A DNA stretch of 64,000 nucleotides from [Clostridium] innocuum (GTDB taxonomy: Bacteria > Bacillota_I > Bacilli_A > Erysipelotrichales > Erysipelotrichaceae). The position numbers and the translations under genes are program-made. Below are positions 35,163 to 44,573 of the stretch, in pieces (the first letter of the stretch is position 1; each line of letters begins with the position of its first letter). The stretch covers positions 434,001-498,000 of the forward strand of contig CP048838.1 in assembly GCA_012317185.1 (NCBI GenBank), read 5' to 3'. Under the pieces are notes generated by a model, which made no database searches, was not told the DNA's origin, and saw only the letters and a list, made by a program, of their open reading frames with translations.

Positions 35163-35168
35163 GTATAA
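35163..35168 (+). promoter_or_regulatory. -10 box of the pta promoter
   Basis: TATAAT lies 31 bases before the pta start codon. The -35 region is T-rich and does not match TTGACA well. Confidence 0.6.
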
Positions 35169-35199
35169 TAAAATATGGCAAGGAAAGTGAGGATTTTTT

Positions 35200-36174
35200 A
35201 TGATCAATACATTAATTGAAAAAATCAAGGGGAAGGGAACACGTATCGTATTTACGGAAGGCTCCGACCCGCGTATTCTGGAAGCAGCAATCCGTCTGCA
35301 TAAGGAAAATATCGTAGTACCTGTTCTGCTGGGAAACCGTGCGGAAATAGCCGGTTCTGCAGCAGCAAACGGATGGGATATCGAAGGCATTGAAACACTG
35401 GATCCAATCGAATACAAGAACATGGATATGATGGTTACAAAGGTGATCGAGCTGCGTAAGGGTAAGCTGGATGAAGCACAGGCAAGAGAAGCATGTCTGC
35501 ACAGAAACTTCTTTGGTACCATGTATGTAAAGCTTGGTTGTGCGGATGGTCTGCTAGGTGGTGCTACATACTCAACAGCAGATACTGTACGTCCTGCATT
35601 ACAGCTGATTAAGACAAGACCGGGAAACTCCATCGTTTCCAGCTGCTTTATTCTGATGAAGGATGGCGAAGAAAATCTGGTTATGGGAGACTGCTCCATC
35701 AATATCGACCCAAGTGCAGATGATCTGGTTGAAATCACTCTGCAGACTGCTCATACCGTACGTCAGTTCGGCATTGAGCCAAGAGTCGGATTGCTGTCCT
35801 ACTCCACACTGGGCTCCGCAAAGGGTGCCAGCGTTGCGAAGGTAAATGAAGCGGCTACCCGCTTAAAGCGTATGCCTCTGGATTTCGCAGTCGAAGGTGA
35901 AGTACAGTTTGACTGTGCGGTTGCTCCGGAGGTTGCTAAGCTGAAAGCACCGGACTCCAAGGTTGCAGGAAATATCAATACATTCATTTTCCCGAATATT
36001 GATGCAGGAAACATCGGCTATAAAATTGCATCCCGTCTGGGCGGATATGAAGCAATCGGACCGATTCTGCAGGGTCTGAATGCACCAATCAACGATTTGT
36101 CCCGCGGATGTAATGCGGAAGAGGTCTTTAAAATGGCCATAGTAACTGCTGCACAGAAATACATGGATATCTAA
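35200..36174 (+). CDS. pta: Phosphate acetyltransferase
   Basis: The 324-residue enzyme converts acetyl-CoA and phosphate to acetyl phosphate in fermentation. Family blocks are FTEGSDPRILEAA near residue 19, GLLGGATYSTADTVRPALQ near 123, LSYSTLGSAKG near 203, and PDSKVAGNINTFIFPN near 253. The length is typical of the short Pta class. No ackA is adjacent. Its codon use is biased toward a few codons, as in highly expressed genes. Confidence 0.96.
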   Translation: MINTLIEKIKGKGTRIVFTEGSDPRILEAAIRLHKENIVVPVLLGNRAEIAGSAAANGWDIEGIETLDPIEYKNMDMMVTKVIELRKGKLDEAQAREACLHRNFFGTMYVKLGCADGLLGGATYSTADTVRPALQLIKTRPGNSIVSSCFILMKDGEENLVMGDCSINIDPSADDLVEITLQTAHTVRQFGIEPRVGLLSYSTLGSAKGASVAKVNEAATRLKRMPLDFAVEGEVQFDCAVAPEVAKLKAPDSKVAGNINTFIFPNIDAGNIGYKIASRLGGYEAIGPILQGLNAPINDLSRGCNAEEVFKMAIVTAAQKYMDI

Positions 36175-36244
36175 GCAGTTACATCATAAACTCATAAGGT
36201 ATGATCGCATACAGGCGTTGATGATGATCAACAAAAGGACAAAC

Positions 36245-36297
36245 GGAGATTCCATGTTCTGTTGAAAAAGCAGCAGAGCAGGGAATCTCTTTTTTGC
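36245..36297 (+). terminator. Terminator after pta
   Basis: GGAGATTCC pairs with GGGAATCTC around a long loop, followed by T6. Confidence 0.8.
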
Positions 36298-36438
36298 ATT
36301 CCGAACAGGAAAAGAAACGTTTATTTTAATATAGATAGCTTTGGTGAGGAATATCGGCGGTAGCTATGATTACCTTTATATATACATAGGCGGGAAAAGA
36401 GGATATAATGAAGGAAAGAGGATTGGAGGCGATATGCT

Positions 36439-36693
36439 ATGCTTGCTATATGGAATCGAAAAGAAGTTATGCTGACAAATGATATGGAACGGCTTGCGAA
36501 AGCGCGTTATGCTCTACAAGGTGCAGGAATCGTCTACACATTGAAAACAAAAAATTTTTCGGCAGTTCATCATGGAGGTCCGGCTATTGCCCAAAATTCA
36601 AGACATCAGGATGTCATGTATTATCTCTACGTGCATAAAAAGGATGAGGATAGGGCGCTGTACGTTATTCAGGAAGCGCTGCGCAGCTCCTGA
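36439..36693 (+). CDS. Small DUF2007-like protein
   Basis: The 84-residue protein has the pattern of putative signal-transducing DUF2007 proteins: a variable N-terminus with ERLAKARYALQGAGI, and a C-terminal strand-helix VMYYLYVHKKDEDRALYVIQ. These small alpha-beta proteins are of unknown function. GATTGGAGG precedes the start. It is a stand-alone gene. Confidence 0.7.
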   Translation: MLAIWNRKEVMLTNDMERLAKARYALQGAGIVYTLKTKNFSAVHHGGPAIAQNSRHQDVMYYLYVHKKDEDRALYVIQEALRSS

Positions 36694-36856
36694 TCATCCG
36701 CCCTTTAACGGGCTTCAAAAGAGTTTGCTGGTTCTTGCAGTCATGTCAGTGCGAAGCTGCAGAGTCAGATACTGCTTTAACGGATAAAGTAAAACTGCGT
36801 TTCATAATGGATGCATGAAATATTGATGATTACATAAGCATCCATCTCTTCATACG

Positions 36857-36887
36857 AAAACAGGCGGTACTGCAGCCGTCTTTTTTG
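36857..36887 (+). terminator. Terminator-like hairpin before the patatin gene
   Basis: AGGCGG pairs with CCGTCT (one G-T pair) and T6 follows. It ends only about 24 bases before the next start, so it may act as an attenuator. Confidence 0.65.
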
Positions 36888-36910
36888 CATACGTTAGTAA
36901 GGGTGAAATT

Positions 36911-38017
36911 TTGAAAAAAGAACAAATGCATATCGGACTGGCATTGTCCGGCGGTGGTATGCGCGCAGCGATTTATCATCTTGGCGTGCTGAGATATCTT
37001 GCCCAACAGGGGCTTATGGGCAGGGTTTCCCATATTTCAACAGTATCCGGTGCCAGTATCTGTATGGGGCTGATCTACGCCTGCAATGCCAATCAATGGC
37101 CGAGCGATACACAGTTTCTGGAACGGGTATTACCTGCTGTTAAGAAGTGTATCACACAGAAGGATATTCAGTGGCATGCGTTGCTTCGTCTGTTTTTGCA
37201 GCCCTATTACTGGGATAAAAAGGTCAATCTTCTGGCGAAGGTGATGGAACAGCGCTGGGCAGTGAAGGGCTGTCTGCAGGATATTGCAAGCTGTCCGGCA
37301 TGGACCATCAATACAACAGCTTATGAATCGGGTAAGGACTTTCGCTTTTCCAGTGCAAGAATGGGGGAACGGGATTCCAGCTATGTCATGCATCCGTCCT
37401 TTGCATTGTCACATGCTGTTGCGGCAAGTGCCGGATTTCCGGTACTCATCGGTCCCTACAAGCTGAAAACAGACAAGTATATCTGGACGGATGCTACCGG
37501 AACGATCACAGTCCGGCCGAGGGATCGTGTACTGCATCTGTGGGATGGCGGTGTCTATGATAATATGGGGCTTGACCCGCTTTTCACCACTGAGCAGGAT
37601 GGCTGTCTGCACAGGAATATCAACTATCTGATTGTTTCCAATGCATCCGGCAACATCGAGCATAAGACAAGAAAGTATTCCTTTTCCATTGAAAATCTCA
37701 AACGCCTGCTGGATATCAATATGGATCAGGTGGAATCCTTACGTTCTCAGGAGGTTATTGACTTCTTCCGCAGATATCACAATGGTGTCTATCTGAAAAT
37801 CGGTACAACAGTAAAGGAGATCATGCAGCATTGTGCGTTGTCAGAGGAACAAAGGGATGCATGGATCCGCAGCAGTATGAAGGAGGCTGAGGTACAGCGG
37901 GTTGCTGATTATAAGACAACACTGGAGAAGGTATCAGCATCTGATTATGATGCTATTTTACAGCACGGCTACGAAATCGCCAAAGCAACACTGTCATGTT
38001 TTGGGAATATCGCCTAA
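36911..38017 (+). CDS. Patatin-like phospholipase
   Basis: The 368-residue protein has the patatin catalytic layout: the oxyanion loop LALSGGGMRAAIYHLG near the N-terminus, the nucleophile Ser in STVSGASICMG and the catalytic Asp in LWDGGVYDNMGLDP. The nucleophile elbow is G-A-S-I-C rather than the usual G-x-S-x-G. It lacks a signal peptide, so it is cytoplasmic. The TTG at 36911 has AAGGGTGA upstream; an ATG at 36926 is an alternative. It probably hydrolyses acyl lipids. Confidence 0.88.
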   Translation: MKKEQMHIGLALSGGGMRAAIYHLGVLRYLAQQGLMGRVSHISTVSGASICMGLIYACNANQWPSDTQFLERVLPAVKKCITQKDIQWHALLRLFLQPYYWDKKVNLLAKVMEQRWAVKGCLQDIASCPAWTINTTAYESGKDFRFSSARMGERDSSYVMHPSFALSHAVAASAGFPVLIGPYKLKTDKYIWTDATGTITVRPRDRVLHLWDGGVYDNMGLDPLFTTEQDGCLHRNINYLIVSNASGNIEHKTRKYSFSIENLKRLLDINMDQVESLRSQEVIDFFRRYHNGVYLKIGTTVKEIMQHCALSEEQRDAWIRSSMKEAEVQRVADYKTTLEKVSASDYDAILQHGYEIAKATLSCFGNIA

Positions 38018-38104
38018 GTGTGTGCATTTTCACTAACACAAATGCCCGGTTGCGCATATAGTGAAGTGAGTAAGGAAAGAAAAGCTCTTGAAAGGGGAAT
38101 AGCT

Positions 38105-39043
38105 ATGTATCGAAACAGATATGACGATAACTGCGAATATGACGACTACGATTCCTACCGTGGATTTGATGAGCCAAAAGCTGGGCAGGACTGTGGCTGC
38201 AGATGCGACCGGGATTTTGACGATAACCGCTCTGCAGAGGATGAGCAAGGCTTTGCACAGGAATATTACAACTGCAATAGTGATGGCGGTTCAGCTTGTG
38301 ACTGCGGCTGTGACTGCAACCGACCGCCGCGTCCGCCACGCCCGTATCCTGGTATCGGACCTACCGGTCCCATGGGTCCAAGAGGTCCAAGGGGTCCGCA
38401 GGGACCAAGAGGTCTGCAGGGTCCTCAGGGAAGAGAAGGCCTGCAGGGCTTACGTGGTCCTCAGGGAAATACCGGCCCACAGGGAGTAGCAGGCGTTCAG
38501 GGTCCTACCGGATCAACGGGTCCTCAGGGAATGCCGGGTGAGCGTGGCGCAACCGGCGCCAGAGGGGCAACCGGAGCCCAGGGTCCACAGGGACCGCAGG
38601 GGGCAACCGGACCAGCCGGAGAATCTGCGCCCCTTGTACAATTTGCTTCCGTCAGTCTTCAGTCCTTTACAGATAAGCAGTTCTGTGCACAGGATGCCTT
38701 TGTATTTGATGTAGGCACCATTCAAAGCGGATTTACAATTTCTGAGGACTATCAAAGTGTCATTGCAGGACATGCCGGAACCTATGTGGTGCAGTTCGGC
38801 TGTCTGCTCGCTTCACAGCCATGTGAGGGGGATGCTGTTGCTCTGGAGCTGAACAGTTCCATGATCATCGAGGAATCCAGAATACCGATGCTGTGTGAAG
38901 GAAGCTTTGTGCAGGGCAGTTGTATTGTCGAGTTAGGTGAGGGAGATAGTCTGCGCATGGTCAGTGATACTTCCCAGGGAGTCAACGTATGCAGCTTTAA
39001 CAATACAGTCAATGCCTATCTGATTGTTTATCAGATTAACTGA
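38105..39043 (+). CDS. Collagen-like (Gly-X-Y) surface protein with a C-terminal BclA-like domain
   Basis: The 312-residue protein has three parts. Residues 1-85 are acidic, Tyr/Asp-rich and Cys-rich (CGCRCD; CDCGCDCN). Residues about 86-175 are Gly-X-Y repeats such as GPTGPMGPRGPRGPQGP. The C-terminal 135 residues form a beta-rich domain like the trimerising heads of BclA-type exosporium proteins. No signal peptide is visible, as in spore-surface collagen-like proteins. The ATG at 38105 has AAAGGGG upstream. Threonines in the repeats (GATGARGATG) are possible glycan sites. Confidence 0.9.
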   Translation: MYRNRYDDNCEYDDYDSYRGFDEPKAGQDCGCRCDRDFDDNRSAEDEQGFAQEYYNCNSDGGSACDCGCDCNRPPRPPRPYPGIGPTGPMGPRGPRGPQGPRGLQGPQGREGLQGLRGPQGNTGPQGVAGVQGPTGSTGPQGMPGERGATGARGATGAQGPQGPQGATGPAGESAPLVQFASVSLQSFTDKQFCAQDAFVFDVGTIQSGFTISEDYQSVIAGHAGTYVVQFGCLLASQPCEGDAVALELNSSMIIEESRIPMLCEGSFVQGSCIVELGEGDSLRMVSDTSQGVNVCSFNNTVNAYLIVYQIN

Positions 39044-39076
39044 TAAGCAGCTTCGGATAGGGAAAGGGGTCGATGT

Positions 39077-40147
39077 ATGGCGGGAATTAGTGTTTGCATG
39101 ATTGTCAAAAACGAAGAGGAGGTTCTGGCACGCTGTCTTGCCTGTGTAACCTCCTTTGCGGATGAAATTATTGTTGTGGATACCGGAAGTACAGATAAGA
39201 CAAAGGAAATTGCGGCCGGCTTCACGGATAAACTTTATGATTTTGCATGGTGCGATGATTTTTCCAAGGCGCGTAACTATTCCTTTTCCAAGGCAACACA
39301 GGACTTTATCATGTGGCTGGATGCGGATGATGTGATATTGCAGGAGGATCAGGAACAGCTCGTGGAGCTGAAGCAGCGACTGCAGCCGGAGGTTTCCATC
39401 ATAATGATGAAATATCATACAGCGTTTGACGATAAGGGAAATCCTACCTTTTCCTATTATCGGGAGCGCTTGATGAACCGGCGTATGCAGCATCGCTGGA
39501 CCGGTGTCATTCATGAGGTGATACCATTAACAGGAATGGTACAGTATGAGGACATTGCGATTACACATCAGAAGCTGCATGTCAATGATCCGGACCGTAA
39601 CCTTCGCATTTTTGAAAAGCTACTGGCACAGGGGAAGCAGCTGGACGCAAGAGAACAGTTCTATTACGCAAGGGAGCTGTACTATCATGCACGTTACTAT
39701 GATGCTTTGCAGGTGTTTGAAGCCTTTTTGGACGGAAAGCAGGGATGGGTGGAAAACAACATTGATGCGTGTGAAATGATGGGCTACTGTCACAGTGCGC
39801 TGCAGCAAAAGGATGAGGAGCTGCAGTCCTATCTGCAGAGCTTTCGATATGATGCACCAAGGGCGGAGCTTTGCTGTGATATCGGAAAATACTTCTTTGA
39901 TGAAAAACGCTGGAAGGAAGCGGTGTTCTGGTATGAAACAGCATTGCATCGGACACGTGATGATAAAAGCGGTGCCTTTGTTCGTGTTGACTGCTATGGT
40001 TATCTTCCGGCAATTCAGCTCTGTGTCTGTTACTGGCAGCTGCATGACCGACAGGCGTCCATGCATTACAACGATATCGCAGGCAGATACAAGCCGGACA
40101 GCATCGCAGTACAACAAAATCGAAAATTTTTCGGGAATGCATCCTAG
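39077..40147 (+). CDS. Family 2 glycosyltransferase with TPR-like C-terminus
   Basis: The 356-residue protein has a GT2 domain (ISVCMIVKNEEEVLARCL, IIVVDTGSTDKTKEIA, MWLDADDVI as the DxD site, HRWTGVIHE) and a C-terminal part of TPR-like helical repeats (about 190-350). It follows the collagen-like gene by 33 bases and precedes a terminator, so both form one operon. Glycosylation of the collagen-like protein is a reasonable inference, as in other spore-surface systems. Confidence 0.9.
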   Translation: MAGISVCMIVKNEEEVLARCLACVTSFADEIIVVDTGSTDKTKEIAAGFTDKLYDFAWCDDFSKARNYSFSKATQDFIMWLDADDVILQEDQEQLVELKQRLQPEVSIIMMKYHTAFDDKGNPTFSYYRERLMNRRMQHRWTGVIHEVIPLTGMVQYEDIAITHQKLHVNDPDRNLRIFEKLLAQGKQLDAREQFYYARELYYHARYYDALQVFEAFLDGKQGWVENNIDACEMMGYCHSALQQKDEELQSYLQSFRYDAPRAELCCDIGKYFFDEKRWKEAVFWYETALHRTRDDKSGAFVRVDCYGYLPAIQLCVCYWQLHDRQASMHYNDIAGRYKPDSIAVQQNRKFFGNAS

Positions 40148-40172
40148 TAAATTCGGGATGTATTCTTTTTTT
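40136..40172 (+). terminator. Terminator overlapping the glycosyltransferase stop codon
   Basis: GAATGCATCC pairs with GGATGTATTC, followed by T7. The 5' arm lies in the last codons of the gene. Confidence 0.9.
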
Positions 40173-40360
40173 GATAACAGGTGTGTTGGCTGCATGCGGC
40201 AGTCATCTACCCGTAAGGATAGAAAAAAGTCGGGATATATCATATATATAAGGAAGCATAACGGAAAAAAGGAAGAGTGGAAAATATTTGACAGGGAAGA
40301 AAAGCTGGTGTATAATTCATAGCGTGCTATATATTAGCTGATAAAGTGCGAGGTGAAAGC

Positions 40361-40789
40361 ATGGCGGATATGCATATCGGATATCTCATAAAACAGGTGT
40401 TTCTAATGAATCAGGCCAGATTGAATACCATATTTGCGGAATTTGATTTGACGGCTTCCCAGACCTTCACGCTGATTTACCTGTTTAAGGCTCATGAACG
40501 CGGAGAGCAGGTACATCAAAAGGACATTGAGGATGCAATGGATATATCCAATCCATCCGTAACCGGTATTCTGAATCGTCTGGAGCATAAGGGACTGATC
40601 CATCGTGTCGCAAGCACAAAGGATGCGAGGGTGAAAAATATCGTGGTCAGTGAACAGGCGCTGGAGCTGGACAAGATTCTCAGAGAGAAATTCAAGGAGA
40701 ATGAAGAGGAGCTGGTGACGGCACTGAATGATGAGGAAATCGCATGTATGCAGAGCTGCCTGCTGAAAATGCTTGGGCAGAAGAGCTGA
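40361..40789 (+). CDS. MarR-family transcriptional regulator
   Basis: The 142-residue winged-helix protein has DIEDAMDISNPSVTGILNRLEHKGLI (recognition helix region) and a wing with RVASTKDARVKNI. It lies 52 bases before two ABC exporter genes and is probably their repressor, inactivated by a drug or toxic metabolite. The ATG at 40361 follows GAGGTGAAAGC. Confidence 0.9.
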   Translation: MADMHIGYLIKQVFLMNQARLNTIFAEFDLTASQTFTLIYLFKAHERGEQVHQKDIEDAMDISNPSVTGILNRLEHKGLIHRVASTKDARVKNIVVSEQALELDKILREKFKENEEELVTALNDEEIACMQSCLLKMLGQKS

Positions 40790-40841
40790 TGCTTTTCTTT
40801 TCACAAAATACATAGCATGCTATCGAAAAGGAGATGACAAT

Positions 40842-42578
40842 ATGATTAAACGGATTTTACAGGAAGTAAAAGAATACAGGAAAGCCTCCTTTCTCGCTCC
40901 GATCTTCATGGTGGGAGAAGTTGTACTGGAAATTTCACTGCCGTTTCTGATGTCCTTTATCATTGATAAGGGTGTGAGTCAGGGCGATATGACGGAAGTG
41001 ACAAAATATGGTGTCATTATGATTGTGGCAGCCTTCGGCTCCTTGTTCTGCGGGGCGATGTCGGGGAAATATGCAGCTTATGCATCGGCAGGCTTTGCCA
41101 AGAATCTGCGCAGAGCAATGTTCTACAATATTCAGGATTTCTCGTTTCATAATATCGATAAATTTTCTACAGCCGGTCTGGTGACTCGCCTGATGACGGA
41201 TGTGACGAATATACAGAATGCCTATCAGATGGTGCTGCGGATGTGTGTGCGTGCTCCATTGACGCTGGTTTGTGCTATGGCAATGACGTTTGTGATCAAT
41301 GCCGAGCTGTCCATGGTATTTCTGTATGCGATCGCCTTTTTGGGAATCGTTCTGATTTTTATTATGAAATTTGCCCATCCGATTTTTCTGCAGGTATTCA
41401 ACAGGTATGATGATTTAAATGCAAGTGTACAGGAAAATATTACGAATATGCGTGTCGTAAAGGCATATGTAAAGGAAGATTATGAGATTTCAAAATTTAA
41501 TAAGGCATCCTATAATATTTACCGTATGTTCAAAAAGGCGGAGAATATTCTGATTTTTAATTCTCCGGCAATGCAGCTGTCCATGTATGCCTGTATCCTG
41601 GCGATTTCCTGGCTGGGGGCAAGAATGATTGTCGGTGGTTCTATGACAACCGGTGAGCTGATGAGTATGATGACCTATACGACGAATATCCTGATGTCAC
41701 TGATGATGCTGTCTATGATCTTTGTCATGCTGTCCATGAGCTTTGCCTCCGTTCAGCGAATTGATGAGGTACTGGATGAAAAGAGTGATATCGTTTCACC
41801 GGAAAAGGCTGTTACCGAGTTGAAGGACGGTTCCATTGATTTTCACCATGTCAGCTTTGCATACAGTGTGGATCAGGAGGCTGATTCACTGGAGGATATT
41901 GATTTGCATATCCGCTCAGGAGAAACGATTGGAATACTTGGAGGTACGGGAAGCGGGAAGTCCTCTCTTGTGCAGCTGATTCCCCGACTGTATGATGTGA
42001 CAAAGGGAAGTCTGAATGTTGGCGGTGTGGATGTAAAGGAATTTGATTTGGATGTACTGCGGAATCAGGTATCCATGGTATTACAGAATAACGTGCTGTT
42101 CAGCGGTACGATCAAGGATAATCTGCGCTGGGGAAATCCCAATGCGAGTGATGAGGAAATGCTGCAGGCATGCAGGCTTGCCCAGGCGGATGAATTTATC
42201 CAGCGGTTTCCGGATGGCTATGATACGCATATAGAACAGGGTGGAAGCAATGTATCCGGCGGTCAGAAGCAGCGTCTTTGTATTGCCAGAGCCTTACTGA
42301 AAAAACCGAAGATTCTGATTCTGGATGATTCCACAAGCGCGGTGGATACGCGGACGGATTATCTGATACGAAAGGCGTTTCGCGAGGATATTCCGGATAT
42401 CACGAAGCTGATCATATCCCAGCGTATCTCCTCTATTGAGGATGCGGACAGAATTGTGGTTCTGGATGATGGAAAAATCAACGGTATTGGAACTCATGCG
42501 GAGCTGTTAAAAACAAATGAAATCTATCAGGAGGTTTATCGTACGCAGGTGAAAGGAGGCGATGAGAATGCAGATTAA
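40842..42578 (+). CDS. ABC exporter half-transporter, degenerate-site subunit
   Basis: The 578-residue protein has six membrane helices (residues 1-310) and an ATPase domain with Walker A GGTGSGKSS, signature VSGGQKQR and Walker B ILILDDSTSAVD. The residue after Walker B Asp is Asp instead of the catalytic Glu, and the H-loop His is Gln (ISQRISSI). This is the pattern of the non-catalytic partner in heterodimeric exporters such as BmrC/D or TM287/288. The ATG at 40842 has AAGGAGATG upstream. Confidence 0.94.
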   Translation: MIKRILQEVKEYRKASFLAPIFMVGEVVLEISLPFLMSFIIDKGVSQGDMTEVTKYGVIMIVAAFGSLFCGAMSGKYAAYASAGFAKNLRRAMFYNIQDFSFHNIDKFSTAGLVTRLMTDVTNIQNAYQMVLRMCVRAPLTLVCAMAMTFVINAELSMVFLYAIAFLGIVLIFIMKFAHPIFLQVFNRYDDLNASVQENITNMRVVKAYVKEDYEISKFNKASYNIYRMFKKAENILIFNSPAMQLSMYACILAISWLGARMIVGGSMTTGELMSMMTYTTNILMSLMMLSMIFVMLSMSFASVQRIDEVLDEKSDIVSPEKAVTELKDGSIDFHHVSFAYSVDQEADSLEDIDLHIRSGETIGILGGTGSGKSSLVQLIPRLYDVTKGSLNVGGVDVKEFDLDVLRNQVSMVLQNNVLFSGTIKDNLRWGNPNASDEEMLQACRLAQADEFIQRFPDGYDTHIEQGGSNVSGGQKQRLCIARALLKKPKILILDDSTSAVDTRTDYLIRKAFREDIPDITKLIISQRISSIEDADRIVVLDDGKINGIGTHAELLKTNEIYQEVYRTQVKGGDENAD

Positions 42579-44457
42579 GAAAAACAAGGTAAAAGCGGAC
42601 AGGGATTCTCTACAGGTGCTGACGCGGCTGTGCGCTTATGTTATTCGCAATTACAGGGTTTCCTGTTTCTTTGTGTTGATTTTCATTATCATCAGTTCTC
42701 TGGCAACAGTGGCAAGCTCCCTGTTTCTGAAAAGTCTGATTGATGATTATATCGCACCGATTCTGGCATCCAACGGACCGGCGGATTTCGGACCTCTGTT
42801 TCAGGCGCTGTGTGCCATGGCTGCCATTTATGTATGCGGTATTGCTTCCACGTATCTGTATGCCAGAATTTTGATCAATGTGGCACAGGGGACGATGAAA
42901 CGGATTCGTGATGATTTATTTGCACATATGGAAAAGCTGCCCATCCGCTATTTCGATACGCATCATCATGGCGATATCATGTCGGTATATACGAATGATA
43001 CGGATACACTGCGGCAGGTAATTTCACAAAGTATTCCACAGCTGCTGTCGAGCGCGATTACTGTCGTGAGTGTCTTTCTTTCCATGTGTGTGCTGAGTCT
43101 TTATCTGACGGTCATTGTCGTGGTTATGGTAATCGTCATGAAGACGGCAATGTCTAAAATCGCAGGACAGAGTGCTGTTTATTTCAAGCGGCAGCAGAGT
43201 GATCTCGGTGTTGTGAACGGCTATATTGAAGAGATGATGAGCGGGCAGAAGGTCATTAAGGTGTTTACGCATGAACAGGAAACAAAGGATGGCTTTGATC
43301 AGGTGAATGAGCAGCTGTTTGACAGTGCTTATCAGGCGAATAAGTTTGCAAATATCCTGATGCCAGTTATGGGAAATCTGGGGAATATATCCTATGTATT
43401 GACGGCATTGCTCGGTGGACTAATCGCTATCAACGGCATCGGTGGTCTGACATTAGGTGCTCTGGCATCCTTCCTGCAGTTGAATCGATCCTTTACTATG
43501 CCGATTACGCAGATATCCCAGCAGTTAAATTCCGTTATTATGGCATCCGCAGGTGCTTCCCGCATCTTTGCATTGATGGATGAAGACCTAGAGCCGGATG
43601 ATGGCCTGGTGACGCTTGCACATGTGCAGGAGGTTGACGGTGAGCTGATTGAGAGTGAGGTGCCGACAGGAAAATGGGCATGGCGGCATCCGCGAGGAGA
43701 TGGTGCTGTGCAGTATGTTCCTCTGGTTGGAAATATCATTTTTGATGATGTGGATTTTGGCTATCATGAGAATAAGCAGATTCTGTATAACATCAAGCTG
43801 TATGCTGATCGTGGTCAGAAGGTGGCATTTGTCGGTGCTACAGGTGCAGGAAAAACCACAATTACCAATTTGATCAACCGATTCTATGATATACAAAAGG
43901 GGACGATCACGTATGATGGCATTGATATCAAGCTGATCAAGAAGGATGATCTGAGAAGGTCTTTGGGCATCGTTTTGCAGGATACGCATCTGTTTACCGG
44001 AACAATACGAGATAATATTCGATATGGTAAGGCGGATGCTACGGATGCGGAAGTGATTGCGGCGGCAAAGCTTGCAAATGCACATGGCTTTATACGACAT
44101 CTGGAGCATGGCTATGATACGGTGATCAGCGGAGATGGGGCTTCTCTTTCTCAGGGGCAGCGGCAGCTGTTGTCAATTGCCAGAGCGGCACTTGCGAATT
44201 CACCGGTTCTTATTCTGGATGAGGCGACAAGCTCGATTGATTCCCGTACCGAGAAAATTGTGCAGGATGGTATGGATAAGCTGATGGAGGGAAGAACGGT
44301 GTTTGTCATTGCGCATCGGCTTTCCACAATCAGAAATTCCGATGTGATTATGGTGATGGATCAGGGGAAGATCATTGAGCGTGGAAATCATGAGAAGCTG
44401 ATGAAGGAGAGGGGAACATATTATCAGTTATATACCGGGGGACTGGAGCTGGATTAG
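42568..44457 (+). CDS. ABC exporter half-transporter, catalytic subunit
   Basis: The 629-residue partner has six membrane helices and an ATPase with Walker A GATGAGKTT, signature LSQGQRQL, Walker B VLILDEATSSID and H-loop IAHRLSTI, all canonical. It carries an insertion of about 50 residues between the membrane domain and the ATPase (around 345-390, with ESEVPTGKWAWRHPRGDG), which is common in this group. The ATG at 42568 is eight bases after AAAGGAGG and overlaps the partner gene by 11 bases. The pair likely exports drugs or lipids. Confidence 0.94.
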   Translation: MQIKKNKVKADRDSLQVLTRLCAYVIRNYRVSCFFVLIFIIISSLATVASSLFLKSLIDDYIAPILASNGPADFGPLFQALCAMAAIYVCGIASTYLYARILINVAQGTMKRIRDDLFAHMEKLPIRYFDTHHHGDIMSVYTNDTDTLRQVISQSIPQLLSSAITVVSVFLSMCVLSLYLTVIVVVMVIVMKTAMSKIAGQSAVYFKRQQSDLGVVNGYIEEMMSGQKVIKVFTHEQETKDGFDQVNEQLFDSAYQANKFANILMPVMGNLGNISYVLTALLGGLIAINGIGGLTLGALASFLQLNRSFTMPITQISQQLNSVIMASAGASRIFALMDEDLEPDDGLVTLAHVQEVDGELIESEVPTGKWAWRHPRGDGAVQYVPLVGNIIFDDVDFGYHENKQILYNIKLYADRGQKVAFVGATGAGKTTITNLINRFYDIQKGTITYDGIDIKLIKKDDLRRSLGIVLQDTHLFTGTIRDNIRYGKADATDAEVIAAAKLANAHGFIRHLEHGYDTVISGDGASLSQGQRQLLSIARAALANSPVLILDEATSSIDSRTEKIVQDGMDKLMEGRTVFVIAHRLSTIRNSDVIMVMDQGKIIERGNHEKLMKERGTYYQLYTGGLELD

Positions 44458-44473
44458 GTAGTGTTTTGAAATG

Positions 44474-44526
44474 AAAAAGGACTGTCTGTTTGAAGAAGAA
44501 TAATATTTCTTTGACAGGCAGTCTTT
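44474..44526 (+). terminator. Terminator after the ABC exporter operon
   Basis: AAAGGACTGTCTGT pairs with ACAGGCAGTCTTT (imperfect), with an A/T-rich loop. It stands between convergent genes and may work in both directions. Confidence 0.75.
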
Positions 44527-44573
44527 ATCATATTGGATTCGTATTTTTTGTATATGTATAGATGTAAGACATC

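Noticed and set aside
35212..35738. Minus-strand frames opposite pta
   Set aside because: They arise from the strong codon bias of pta; no independent evidence supports them.
38340..38640. Short periodic repeats that could suggest a CRISPR array
   Set aside because: They are in-frame Gly-X-Y codons of the collagen-like gene; no spacer-repeat alternation is seen, and there is no CRISPR array or cas gene in the window.
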